Origin: Nocardia vinacea NBRC 16497
GTDB lineage: Bacteria > Actinomycetota > Actinomycetes > Mycobacteriales > Mycobacteriaceae
Direction: 5' to 3'
DNA length: 64,000 nt
Assembly: GCF_000308835.1 (NCBI RefSeq)
Contig: NZ_BAGN01000416.1
Coordinates: 1 to 64,000, forward strand
Shown here: one piece after another, positions 24,484-32,810 of the stretch
How the letters are laid out: each line of letters starts with the position of its first letter
Numbering within the stretch: position 1 is the stretch's first letter
Notes under the pieces: generated by a model
Databases searched by the model: none
Told to the model about the DNA's origin: nothing
What the model saw: only the letters and a program-made list of their open reading frames with translations
Translations under genes and position numbers: made by a program

Positions 24484-25253
24484 ACGGGCAACCGTACCCC
24501 GGGTTGGGCGAAACACTCAGCGGCAAGGTCGCATTCGTCGCCGGCGCCAGTCGCGGCATCGGTGCGGCGATAGCCGCCGGGTTGGCCGGAGCGGGTGCCG
24601 CGGTGGCCGTCGCCGCGCGCTCGGAAACCGAGGGCAAACTGCCGGGCACCATCGGTTCGGTCGCCGACCGGATCACCGCCGCGGGCGGAACGGCACTGCC
24701 GGTGGCGTGCGATGTCACCAGCGAGGAGTCGGTCGAGAATGCCGTGGCCGCAACGGTTTCGGAGTTCGGCGGTATCGATATCCTGGTCGCCAATGCGGGC
24801 GTGATGTGGTTGGGTCCGATCGAGACCACACCACTCAAGCGCTGGCAGCTGTGCATGAACGTCAACCTGACCGGCGTCTTCCTCGTGACCAAGGCCGTCA
24901 TCCCGCATCTGAAAGCCCGCGGCGGCGGCTCGCTCATCGCGATCACCACCACCGGCGTGGATATGATCCGCGGCGCCAACGCGTACTGGGTATCCAAGGC
25001 CGCTGTCGAACGTCTCTACCTCGGCCTGGCCGCGGAACTGAAGGAAGACAACATCGCGGTCAACTGCCTGAGCCCGTCCCGAGTGGTATTGACCGAAGGC
25101 TGGCAGGCCGGAGGCGGTGGCCAGGAAATTCCAGCGAACATGGTCGAGCCGCCGGAAACGATCGCCCGTGCCGCGGTGCTGCTGGCGGGCCAGGATGCCA
25201 CCGGTATCACCGGCACGGTGCAGCGTTCGGAAGTGCTGATTCCGAGGGGCTGA
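24480..25253 (+). CDS. Short-chain dehydrogenase/reductase
   Basis: The 257-residue SDR has FVAGASRGIGAAIA, VAARSETEG (Arg after the second strand, suggesting NADP(H)), VANAGV, an ITTTGV segment where Thr replaces the usual catalytic Ser cluster, and YWVSK. The ATG overlaps the preceding SDR stop by 4 nt (ATGA), so the two are co-translated. Substrate unknown; it is the last gene of this short plus-strand unit. Confidence 0.9.
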   Translation: MNGQPYPGLGETLSGKVAFVAGASRGIGAAIAAGLAGAGAAVAVAARSETEGKLPGTIGSVADRITAAGGTALPVACDVTSEESVENAVAATVSEFGGIDILVANAGVMWLGPIETTPLKRWQLCMNVNLTGVFLVTKAVIPHLKARGGGSLIAITTTGVDMIRGANAYWVSKAAVERLYLGLAAELKEDNIAVNCLSPSRVVLTEGWQAGGGGQEIPANMVEPPETIARAAVLLAGQDATGITGTVQRSEVLIPRG

Positions 25254-25270
25254 TCGCACGGAACGGATCA

Positions 25271-25330
25271 GCCTGAGCGCCCATTCCTCGATCCATTCCG
25301 CGGCATCAGTGCCGGAATGGGCGCTCAGGC
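25271..25330. terminator. Perfect 17-bp inverted repeat after the SDR unit
   Basis: The left arm (25271-25287) begins GCCTGAGCGC and the right arm (25314-25330) is its exact complement, with a 26-nt loop. The loop and inner arms can also form a competing shorter hairpin (ATTCCG/CGGAAT). There is no T-run. It lies 17 bp past the SDR stop and may be a factor-independent terminator of the actinobacterial type. Confidence 0.65.
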
Positions 25331-25487
25331 CAATCCTCCTGTCGCATACGCGCAACTACCTGTCCTGATACGTCATTTCCGTCGAATCGTCCGATCTCTA
25401 GCGTTGGTAGTGCAGTCGCGCGACGGCTTTCGAATAACGAAAACTGTTACAGCGCAATGCATTTCCGTGCCGATAGGAAAGGACGCC

Positions 25488-27053
25488 ATGTCTACGACCA
25501 TCGAAGTTCCAGCAGCGGAACGTGTGCGCGGGCGACGGCCCGCGCTGGTGCTATCCCTGGTGAGCATCGCGGTGTTCATGCTGATGCTCGACACCACCGT
25601 CGTCACCGCGGCCCTGGCCGATATTCGTGCCGACTTCGACTGCTCCATCGACGGACTGCAGTGGGTCATCGACGCCTACGCGATTCCACTGGCCGGGGTG
25701 CTGCTCACGTTCGCCACCGTCGGTGACCGGTTCGGCCGGAAACGATTGTTCGTCACCGGCATGACGGTCTTCACCGCGAGCTCGCTGGCACTGTCCTTGT
25801 CCGGCAGTCTCATTCAGTTGAACGTGCTGCGTGCGGTGCAGGGTGTCGGCGCGGCCATGCTGTTCGCCACCGCGCTGCCGCTGCTGGCGGTCGCGTTTCC
25901 CGATTCCCGAAAGCGCGCCGAGGCCATCGGCGTGTACGGGGCGGTGATGGCGGCGGCCAGTGTCGCCGGGCCGGTTCTCGGCGGGGCGCTGGTCACGCAG
26001 TTCGGGTGGCGATCCATTTTCACCGTCAATGTGCCCGTCGGGCTGGTCGTCGCGGGAATAGCGTTGGCGCGCATACCCGAATCCGCGCGGACGTCCGGGC
26101 GTCGTACCGACTGGCTCGGTTCGCTACTGCTGATCGGTGGACTGACCTCTGGTGTCTTCGCACTGACGCGAGGGAATGCGCTGGGCTGGACCTCGGCCAC
26201 CACGCTGACCCTCGTCGGCGCCTCGTTCGTCCTGCTGATCGCCTTCGCTTGGTGGCAGACCAGGACCGCGCACCCGCTGCTGGATCCATCCATGGTCCGT
26301 AAGCCCGGGTTCACCGGCACCGCGATTGTGTCCGTCGCCTACATGGGCACGCTGATGGCCGCCTCGAACTATCTGGCGGTCTTCATGATCGGCGCCTTCG
26401 GGCTCAGTCCACTGCAGATGGGCCTGCGGCTGCTGCCGATCAGCCTCGCGGCACTCGTCGCCGCTCCGACGACCGCCGTCCTGGCCAAGCGTGTGCCCAT
26501 CGGTGTTTCACTGCCGGTCACCATGGGCCTGGTGACGCTCGGAATGTGGTTGCTCGGCGGCGTCGGGATTGCCAGTGACTGGACCCATTTCATTCCCGGC
26601 ATGGTCCTCGGCGGGCTCGGGTTGGGTGCGATCACCGCGCTCGCCCAGGCCGCGTCGCTGACCTTCGCGCAGGCCGAGGACGCCGGAATGACCAGCGCCA
26701 CCTTCGCCACACTGCGCCAGGTCGGGATGGCCATGGGCGTGGCCGGACTGGGCGCGCTGTTCAGCAGCACCGCGCGCGACACCGCCAGGAGTGGCTTGGC
26801 AGCGTTGCCCGGTGGGCAGTCCATCAGCTCAGGGCAGTTCATCGATGCCGCCGCAGCCGGTGCGGGAGGACAGGCCGGTGGCGCCGGACCACACGAATTC
26901 GCCACGCTCGCACCAACTCTCGCCGATATCGCTAATCGTGCCGCCGTCGACGGGCTCAATGCCGCGATCACTCTGGGCACTGTGATCGGCGTCGTGGCCA
27001 CCCTGCTGGCGGTGGCCGCCTTCGGCCGGGACGCACTGCGATTCAGATTGTGA
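25488..27053 (+). CDS. MFS drug/proton antiporter, DHA2 (14-TM) family
   Basis: The 521-residue membrane protein has the DHA2 motif LDTTVVTAALADI in TM1, GDRFGRKR (motif A) between TM2 and TM3 and 14 hydrophobic segments. Such exporters expel antibiotics, dyes or toxic metabolites at the expense of the proton gradient. ATG 25488 with AGGAAAGGA upstream is chosen over the longer frame. The C-terminus overlaps the convergent AraC gene by 11 nt. It shows no copy of the regulon operator, so it is probably not part of the catabolic regulon. Confidence 0.93.
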   Translation: MSTTIEVPAAERVRGRRPALVLSLVSIAVFMLMLDTTVVTAALADIRADFDCSIDGLQWVIDAYAIPLAGVLLTFATVGDRFGRKRLFVTGMTVFTASSLALSLSGSLIQLNVLRAVQGVGAAMLFATALPLLAVAFPDSRKRAEAIGVYGAVMAAASVAGPVLGGALVTQFGWRSIFTVNVPVGLVVAGIALARIPESARTSGRRTDWLGSLLLIGGLTSGVFALTRGNALGWTSATTLTLVGASFVLLIAFAWWQTRTAHPLLDPSMVRKPGFTGTAIVSVAYMGTLMAASNYLAVFMIGAFGLSPLQMGLRLLPISLAALVAAPTTAVLAKRVPIGVSLPVTMGLVTLGMWLLGGVGIASDWTHFIPGMVLGGLGLGAITALAQAASLTFAQAEDAGMTSATFATLRQVGMAMGVAGLGALFSSTARDTARSGLAALPGGQSISSGQFIDAAAAGAGGQAGGAGPHEFATLAPTLADIANRAAVDGLNAAITLGTVIGVVATLLAVAAFGRDALRFRL

Positions 27054-27828
27054 TCTCCGGATCGGCATCACTCCGGCCGAAATACGCGGCGGGAGTGGTG
27101 CCGATCTCCCGTCTGAACGCGGCGATGAAGGCGCTGGCAGTCCCGTAGCCCACCGCCCGCGCCGCGCCCGCCACCGTCGCGCCGGCCGCCAGCAGCGGTA
27201 ACGCGGCATTGAGCCGTTCGAAGGTGCGCCAGCTCTCGAAACTCACGCCGGTCTCGGCGCGGAACCGCCGCGACAGGGTCCGTGCCGACACACCTACCAG
27301 ACGTCCCCACGCATCCAATCCCTTGTCCTGCATGGGATTCCGGCGAATCTCCAACGCCACCCGCAGGGCATACGGATCCACCGGTAACGTCGTCGGAATC
27401 TCGGTGACCGACATCGGCCGGAGCACATCCCACAACACCGTCAGCGCGTGCGCACGCCGATCCCTGTCCTGCTCACCCAGTTCCATCAGATAACTCAACA
27501 GTGGCCCGGTCAGTCCGGTGGCGTCGACCACCGTCGGTGTGGTCCAGCCGATCGGGCACAGCTCCGGCTCGAAAAACAGCGACAGCAGCCGCCCGGCCGG
27601 GCTCGGCATCACCGCGTGCGACACCCCAGCGGGCACCCACAACCCACGTGTACGCTGCACGATCCAACGGCTGTGGTCCGTCTCCACGGTGAGCACACCG
27701 TCAGGCGCCCATGACAATTGGTGCTGCGGATGCGTATGCGTCGTCACGCTCGCGCTCGGATCCAGGGCGATGACGATGCTGGGATGGTCGGCCGCATCGA
27801 GGCTTATGTGCTGATTGGCTCCCACCAC
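27043..27828 (-). CDS. AraC-family transcriptional regulator with cupin sensor domain
   Basis: The 261-residue protein has an N-terminal cupin-like domain (HTHPQHQLSWAPDGVLTVET, GLWVPAGVSHAVMPSPAG) and a C-terminal double helix-turn-helix (AWGRLVGVSARTLSRRFRAETGVSFESW and GTASAFIAAFRREIGTTPAAYFGR). The start is GTG 27828. It is convergent with the DHA2 exporter and may regulate it, as often seen for AraC/exporter pairs; no binding site could be recognised. Confidence 0.9.
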   Translation of the reverse strand: MVGANQHISLDAADHPSIVIALDPSASVTTHTHPQHQLSWAPDGVLTVETDHSRWIVQRTRGLWVPAGVSHAVMPSPAGRLLSLFFEPELCPIGWTTPTVVDATGLTGPLLSYLMELGEQDRDRRAHALTVLWDVLRPMSVTEIPTTLPVDPYALRVALEIRRNPMQDKGLDAWGRLVGVSARTLSRRFRAETGVSFESWRTFERLNAALPLLAAGATVAGAARAVGYGTASAFIAAFRREIGTTPAAYFGRSDADPEITI

Positions 27829-28185
27829 CGAGACCCTAACCCCGACCAGTCCGACGCGGCGAGCTCGATCGATGTGCCCGATCCCGAGGGGTGATCGCGC
27901 TATCCGGATCAGCAGTGGTAGTGCTTTGGGATTGGGGCTTCGCTCAGTCCTGGGAGGCCAGTGTCGCGGCGATGGTCCGCGCGGCTGCCGGGATGGTTTT
28001 CGGGGCCTTTGCGCGGACTACTGCGATGGGACACCAAGCCCGACAAGCGCATCAGGAGGACGTTCCCATCCCACGCACCGACACGCGGAACGTCTTGCTA
28101 TGCCGTACGAGTTCACGTCGAACCGGTGCCGATTCCAGTGATCCCGACACTGCGGTACATATGTGCGACCGCACGGTGCGAGGTT
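27829..28185. other. Gap of about 360 bp without a supported gene
   Basis: The longest plus-strand frame (27891-28193, 100 codons) has no recognised domain, no ribosome-binding site I trust and a composition like non-coding high-GC sequence. It would overlap the convergent gene at 28186. I see no RNA gene or clear inverted repeat here. Confidence 0.5.
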
Positions 28186-28632
28186 CTACGTGACCTTCGT
28201 GTAGGTCAGGTCGAAGTCGGTCTTCCAGGTGCTTCGGTCCTCGGCCAGCTCCCAGCTACCCTGGATCATCGTCCCGTCGTCGGAAAATCTGCCGGTGAAT
28301 CGCTGGGCGAAAGGTTCGCCGTCGCGATGCAGCGTCCAGATGCCGTCGGTCAAGGTCATTTCGTATATTCGCTGAACGTCTCGGTCGTCGGTGTAGAGCT
28401 GGTAGTAGGTGTCGCTCATACCATCGCAACCGATGACGGCGACACCGTCGGGAGCCTCGGGCAGGTCGATATGCCAGCGCTGGACCAACAGCGGTGTGCC
28501 CGTGAGCCATTCGAAGGTGACGCGGCCCGCACCCGGCCACGGCGGCCCGCCGGGAGGTCCGGCCTGCATCGTCCATTCCCCGACGAAGACCTCCAGGCGC
28601 TCGCGTGCCGATTCGTTGGTGGACTGGTTCAT
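28186..28632 (-). CDS. Lipocalin-like / DUF1579-type small protein
   Basis: The 148-residue protein has the features of beta-barrel proteins that begin ERLEVFVGEWTMQAGPPGG and contain repeated strands with Trp (VTFEWLTGTPLLVQRWHID, IYEMTLTDGIWTLHRDG, MIQGSWELAEDRSTWKTDFDLTYTKV). I recognise it as the DUF1579-like group of unknown function; ligand binding is possible. It has no signal peptide. No functional link to neighbours is visible. Confidence 0.8.
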   Translation of the reverse strand: MNQSTNESARERLEVFVGEWTMQAGPPGGPPWPGAGRVTFEWLTGTPLLVQRWHIDLPEAPDGVAVIGCDGMSDTYYQLYTDDRDVQRIYEMTLTDGIWTLHRDGEPFAQRFTGRFSDDGTMIQGSWELAEDRSTWKTDFDLTYTKVT

Positions 28633-28686
28633 CGCGTGTCTCCTCTCCGGTGGCTCACTGATTTCGACGCCGCGGGACGATCGATT

Positions 28687-28908
28687 TCATCGGTGACGGA
28701 AGAATGACCATTCCCGGCTACCGGTCGGGATCGTCACGATGTGCCCGCGCGGCACCTCGCCGTTGGTGAACGGTCCGAGCCAGATTTCGTAGCTGTCGGT
28801 ATCGATCGCGCGGTGGACTCGTTTCACGACGGCGGCATAGGTGTTGTTCGGTGCTGGGTACGTACGGACCGTGTCGGTGCGATGCATGAACAGGCCGACC
28901 GCTGCCAC
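28687..28908 (-). CDS. Possible small membrane-anchored protein, start uncertain
   Basis: This 73-codon frame starts with GTG at 28908. A hydrophobic stretch extends upstream in frame (IGGALVTTVAAVGLF) but no good start is seen before the TAG upstream. The rest (RVHRAIDTDSYEIWLGPFTNGEVPRGHIVTIP) looks like a small extracytoplasmic strand domain. It may be a truncated or alternatively started gene. I do not recognise the family. Confidence 0.35.
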   Translation of the reverse strand: MAAVGLFMHRTDTVRTYPAPNNTYAAVVKRVHRAIDTDSYEIWLGPFTNGEVPRGHIVTIPTGSREWSFFRHR

Positions 28909-29077
28909 GGTCGTAACGAGCGCTCCCCCGATCTAGCCGAGTATCAATCCCCAGGTGAAAGCCCTCCCGGCTGCCTGCCTGTGGGAGTTCGCCGTATCCC
29001 GGGGCCGAGTCGGTATCGTCATGGCCTCACCATGTCCCGCATATCTGAATCCCCCACGTGATGGACAGGAGGCCGGG

Positions 29078-29749
29078 GTGGCCGAAACGACGGTGGCCGA
29101 GGTGATGGCCGAGCTGGCCGCACTCGAGGACCCGAGGACGCGCGTGGTGAACGAGAAACACGGTGACGATCACGGTGTGAACCTCAGCAAGCTGCGCGCG
29201 CTCGCGAAGCGGCTGAAAACGCAGCAGGAACTCGCGCGCCAGCTCTGGGCGACCGATGACACCGCGGCAAAACTACTGGCGACCCTGATCTGCCGCCCGA
29301 AGGCGTTCGAGCGTGACGAGTTGGACGTCATGGTGCGCGAGGCGCGCACACCCAAGGTGCACGACTGGCTGGTGAACTATGTGGTGAAGAAGAACCCGTA
29401 CGCCGAAGAGCTGCGCCTGTCCTGGTTCGCCGATCCGGATCCAGTGGTCGCGAGTGCAGGCTGGGCGTTGACCACCGAACGCGTGGCGAAGCAGCCCGAG
29501 AGCCTCGACCTCGCAGGACTACTCGACATCATCGAGGCACAGATGAAAGACGCCCCCGATCGCCTGCAGTGGGCGATGAACCACTGCCTGGCTCAGATCG
29601 GCATCGAGCACGCCGACCAGCGCGCCCGTGCCATCGACATCGGTGAGCGCTTGAAGGTACTCGAGGACTACCCGACCCCACCGAACTGCACATCTCCCTT
29701 CGCACCCACCTGGATCACAGAAATGGTGCGCCGACAGCACGACAAGTAG
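29078..29749 (+). CDS. DNA alkylation repair (AlkD-like HEAT repeat) protein
   Basis: The 223-residue all-helical protein resembles AlkD-type HEAT-repeat proteins, which bind damaged DNA and in AlkD remove alkylated bases. Evidence is the helical register RALAKRLKTQQELARQLWATDDTAAKLLATLI, AFERDELDVMVREARTPKVHDWLVNYVV and LRLSWFADPDPVVASAGWALTTERV. I chose GTG 29078 with ACAGGAGG just upstream rather than the frame beginning at 28955. It stands alone; catalytic residues were not verified. Confidence 0.85.
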   Translation: MAETTVAEVMAELAALEDPRTRVVNEKHGDDHGVNLSKLRALAKRLKTQQELARQLWATDDTAAKLLATLICRPKAFERDELDVMVREARTPKVHDWLVNYVVKKNPYAEELRLSWFADPDPVVASAGWALTTERVAKQPESLDLAGLLDIIEAQMKDAPDRLQWAMNHCLAQIGIEHADQRARAIDIGERLKVLEDYPTPPNCTSPFAPTWITEMVRRQHDK

Positions 29750-29906
29750 GAAGGCTCGCGCTCATGCCGCTCCCTCCGCCAAAACGCGGCACACGATCAA
29801 CGGCCGAGATCACCTCCGGGATCCACCACCCCACAGATTGGTCAGCTGATCACGTGGAAACTATGGCGGCGTCGCCCGAGAGGAGTGCGCCGCCAGTTCC
29901 CCGTGA

Positions 29907-30104
29907 TCACTTGTCCAGTAGTGCATCTCGGGTGTTGTCGGCCCGGATGCGGCGCCGTTGCGGTGAGTGCGACGGGGCATCGTCGCGGTGGTTTTTCCAT
30001 GCTTGCCACGCGGCTTTGAGACCAAGGACCAGTGGAAGCAGACCGAGGTACGGAATGGCAGCATCGGGCAGGAAGGGGGCCCCGAACGCGGCCGCGAGTG
30101 CCCT
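29907..30104 (-). pseudogene. Remnant of a CadD-like cation transporter
   Basis: About 65 codons on the minus strand read LAAAFGAPFLPDAAIPYLGLLPLVLGLKAAWQAW and then a charged tail ending at TGA 29907. This matches the transmembrane region after the first half of CadD-type cadmium-resistance transporters as I remember them. The preceding frame shows no family similarity and no start, so only the 3' third survives. The adjacent frames that overlap this stretch look non-coding. The rest of the 29750-30259 gap holds nothing I can support. Confidence 0.4.
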
Positions 30105-30259
30105 TCTCCCACTCGAATGCTCGGGCGACCGTACCCGGCATCAGGTGAGTCCTCGAATTCCCTATCCGCTTGCGCCCACGAGATGTAGTCGATGCGAATC
30201 GCAACGCCGTGCTGCTGCTTTGGCGGGGCGAATGTCGGCGGCACGGTGCGCGGTATCGC

Positions 30260-31312
30260 TCACTCGTAGTCAACGGTGATGGAGTCCGTATCGGGCACGG
30301 CCTGACACGTGAGGACATACCCCTCGGCGAGTTCGTCGTCGGTCAGCGCGTCGTTGCGGCGCAGCGTGGCATGACCTTTCGTCACCTTGGCCATGCAGGT
30401 GGCGCAGTTACCGGCCTCGCAGGAGAACGGCGGTGTGAGACCGGCGCGGCGGGCGCTGTCGAGCAGGGTTTCGCCGTCCTTGCGCGGAACCGACTTCTTC
30501 TTGCCCTTGAGGATGATCGTGACGGTGCTGTCGGTCGCCACGGGGGTTGTGGCAGTGGGGGTTTCGACGGTGGTTGTGGCCGTAGGGGTTTCGACGGCCG
30601 CGGGGGTAGCGGGCAGCACCGGGGCAGGCGCACCGAATCGTTCGCTGAACACCAGGCCCGGTCCGGGCAGGGCGTTCTCGACCATCTCCATGAAGGCCTC
30701 GGGTCCGCAGATATAACTGTCGCCGCCGCCGTCCGCGCCGACGAAGTCGCGGATCGCGTCGGGTGTCAGGAAGCCGCCGTCGGCGTCGAGGTGGCGGATC
30801 ACCTCCAGCCGCCCCGGGTAGCGGTCGACCAGTTCCGCGAGTACCGCCTCGAAGATCACCGACTCCCGATCGCGGTCCGCGCACAGCAGTCGCACCCCCC
30901 TGGCGGTGCTCGCCAGGGCGCTCTTGGCCAGCGACAGGATCGGTGTGATGCCGCTGCCGCCGCTGAAACCGAGCAGCGGTGCTTCGGTGGGGCGCAGACA
31001 GAATCGGCCTGCCGCCCTGGTCAGCTCCAGTTCGTCGCCCTCGATCACGTTGTCGTGCAGCCAGTTCGAGACCTGTCCGCCGGGCACCCGCTTGATGGTG
31101 GTCATCAGTTCGCGGTCGGTTTCCGGCGCACTCGACATCGAGTAGGAGCGGAACAGGTCCTTGCCGTCCACGTGGACTCGGAACGTGCAGAACTGCCCGG
31201 ATTGATAAGCGATCGGCCCCTCGTGCGGGGCGAGCACATAGGTGCGCGCGTCGGCGCTCTCTTTAACGATCCGCGTTACGGTCGCGCGCTGGAATAACGG
31301 GGGTCTCGCCAT
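30260..31312 (-). CDS. KshB-like ferredoxin reductase: FAD, NAD and C-terminal 2Fe-2S domains
   Basis: The 350-residue flavoprotein would pass electrons from NAD(P)H to an oxygenase. It has an FAD domain (RSYSMSSAPE), an NAD domain (GFSGGSGITPILSL, YICGPEAFMEMVE) and a C-terminal plant-type ferredoxin with Cys ligands CEAGNCATC plus a distant Cys in VLTCQAV. An unusual linker at about residues 235-258 contains repeated VETPTATT-like units. Start is ATG 31312. With operator G upstream it is the likely electron donor of the Rieske oxygenase at 6287, 23 kb away. Confidence 0.94.
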   Translation of the reverse strand: MARPPLFQRATVTRIVKESADARTYVLAPHEGPIAYQSGQFCTFRVHVDGKDLFRSYSMSSAPETDRELMTTIKRVPGGQVSNWLHDNVIEGDELELTRAAGRFCLRPTEAPLLGFSGGSGITPILSLAKSALASTARGVRLLCADRDRESVIFEAVLAELVDRYPGRLEVIRHLDADGGFLTPDAIRDFVGADGGGDSYICGPEAFMEMVENALPGPGLVFSERFGAPAPVLPATPAAVETPTATTTVETPTATTPVATDSTVTIILKGKKKSVPRKDGETLLDSARRAGLTPPFSCEAGNCATCMAKVTKGHATLRRNDALTDDELAEGYVLTCQAVPDTDSITVDYE

Positions 31313-31327
31313 GAACTGCCTCCTCCT

Positions 31328-31364
31328 GGTATTGAGATTCTAGCTATTGGAGAAGTATATTCTC
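31328..31364. promoter_or_regulatory. Proposed TetR operator, copy G
   Basis: Half-sites read GGTATT-GAG-ATTCTA-GCTATTG-GAGAAG-TAT-ATTCTC. Three halves match 5/6, 5/6 and 6/6. It lies 15 bp upstream of the reductase ATG. A further lone ATTCTC occurs at 31381, and the TnpB element begins about 80 bp beyond, so the element may have displaced a gene that was once divergent here. Confidence 0.62.
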
Positions 31365-31463
31365 CATCATGAGATGGAGTATTCTCGATGTTGCCTTCCC
31401 GGAAGTTTCCCTCTCGGGCCCCGGACTAGCCGCACGGTTGTGATGTCCATCCGCACGCATTCC

Positions 31464-32737
31464 TTGATATTCGGTCATAGCCGAACGCTACGATCGCCGC
31501 GTGCAGCTCAGGTACCAGTTCCGGCTCTACCCCACGGCTGGGCAGCAGGCGGCGCTGGCCAAGGCGTTTGGCTGCGCGCGGGTGGTGTTCAACGACGCGT
31601 TGGTAGCTCGCAGGCATGCATTCGACAACGGATTGCCGTACCTGCCAGATCGCGAGTTATCGAAGCACCTGACCGAGGCGAAGAAGACTCCGGAGCGAGC
31701 ATGGTTGGCCGAGGTGTCAGCAGTCGTACTACAGCAAGCCTTGGCGGACCTGAACACCGCGTACCGCAATTTCTTCGAATCGATCATGGGAAAGCGGAAG
31801 GGCGGAAGAGTTGCGCCGCCACGGTTCCGGTCACGCAAGGACAGTCGGCAGTCGATTCGGTTCACTCGTGCGGCGCGCTTTGCGATCACGTCTGGCGGGA
31901 AGTTGCGGTTGCCGAAGATCGGCGACGTGAGGGTGGTGTGGTCGCGGGAGCTGCCGTCGCCCCCGTCGAGCGTGACAGTGATCAAGGACGCGGCGGGCCG
32001 GTATTTTGCATCGTTTGTGGTGGAGGCGACCGAGGAACCGTTGCCGCCGGTCGAGTCCGAGGTAGGAATCGACTTGGGCTTGGCGACGTTCGCAGTGTTA
32101 TCCAATGGTGCAACGATCGCCTCGCCAAGATTTCTGCAGCGAGCCGAACGCAGGCTGCGACAGTTACAGAAAGCTCTCTCCCGCAAGCAGAAAGGCTCTA
32201 CAAACCGCGCAAAGGCGCGGACAAAGGTTGCCAGGGCACACGCCAAAGTGGCCAATACCCGGCGGGATTGGGCGCACAAACGCTCTACGGCGATCATCCG
32301 CGACAACCAAGCGGTGTTCGTCGAAGACTTGTGTGTGAAGGGGTTGAGCCGCTCCCGGTTGGCGAAGTCCGTTCACGACGCCGGGTGGGGCACATTCACC
32401 CGGATGCTAGAGGAGAAGGCTCGCCGGCGTGGGCGGTACTTCGCCGAGATCGACAGATACTTTCCGTCGTCGCAGCTGTGCTCTACGTGCGGTCGGGTCG
32501 ACGGCCCGAAACCGCTGTGCATCCGAGAATGGACGTGCCCTTGCGGTGCCGTTCACGATCGGGACCTGAACGCGGCCAAGAATATTCTCGCGGCGGGACG
32601 CGCCGAGAGACTAAACGCCTGTGGAGCGCTGGTAGGACCGGACTCGTTCCGGCACGGCGCGCGGAAGCAGGAACTCACCTAGAGCGCTGCAAGGCGCTGG
32701 CAGGAATCTCCGGTCTCTGAACCGGAGAGGACGTCAA
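31464..32737 (+). mobile_element. Stand-alone IS605-type TnpB element (no transposase gene)
   Basis: Proposed limits are a TTGAT target-like motif (31464-31468) followed by a left-end hairpin (TTCGG 31470-31474 / CCGAA 31481-31485), and a right end with a 7-bp stem hairpin (CTCCGGT 32708-32714 / ACCGGAG 32721-32727) that finishes near TCAA at 32734-32737. Such subterminal hairpins are typical of IS200/IS605 elements, which lack terminal inverted repeats. No TnpA gene is present, so movement would need one in trans. Exact ends are inferred. Confidence 0.6.
31501..32682 (+). CDS. tnpB: TnpB / OrfB RuvC-like RNA-guided nuclease family protein
   Basis: The 393-residue protein has the TnpB layout: N-terminal RLYPTAGQQAALAKAFGCARVVFNDAL wedge, RuvC-I Asp191 in GIDLGLATFAV, RuvC-II Glu275 in VFVEDLCVKGL, a zinc finger with Cys327, Cys330, Cys346 and Cys348, and RuvC-III Asp355 in HDRDLNAAKNIL. 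All three acidic residues are intact, so nuclease activity is plausible. TnpB proteins use an omega RNA from the element's 3' end as guide. Start is GTG 31501. It is not functionally linked to its catabolic neighbours. Confidence 0.93.
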   Translation: MQLRYQFRLYPTAGQQAALAKAFGCARVVFNDALVARRHAFDNGLPYLPDRELSKHLTEAKKTPERAWLAEVSAVVLQQALADLNTAYRNFFESIMGKRKGGRVAPPRFRSRKDSRQSIRFTRAARFAITSGGKLRLPKIGDVRVVWSRELPSPPSSVTVIKDAAGRYFASFVVEATEEPLPPVESEVGIDLGLATFAVLSNGATIASPRFLQRAERRLRQLQKALSRKQKGSTNRAKARTKVARAHAKVANTRRDWAHKRSTAIIRDNQAVFVEDLCVKGLSRSRLAKSVHDAGWGTFTRMLEEKARRRGRYFAEIDRYFPSSQLCSTCGRVDGPKPLCIREWTCPCGAVHDRDLNAAKNILAAGRAERLNACGALVGPDSFRHGARKQELT

Positions 32738-32810
32738 ATCATGTGGGGCGCGACTTTTTTCGGCTGTCGTTGCACAGTGTTCGCCCTGTGTCATGTTCTC
32801 GAGGAGTGCT

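Noticed and set aside
27891..28193. 100-codon plus-strand frame
   Set aside because: No recognised domain or convincing ribosome-binding site, and it overlaps the convergent gene.
29764..30279. 171-codon plus-strand frame
   Set aside because: Ser/Arg-rich shadow sequence; the minus strand in the same place shows a CadD-like remnant instead.
32761..32810. GTTCTC-GAGGAG before the dehydrogenase pair as an operator copy
   Set aside because: The spacing does not match the 3-7-3 pattern and GAGGAG serves as the ribosome-binding site.
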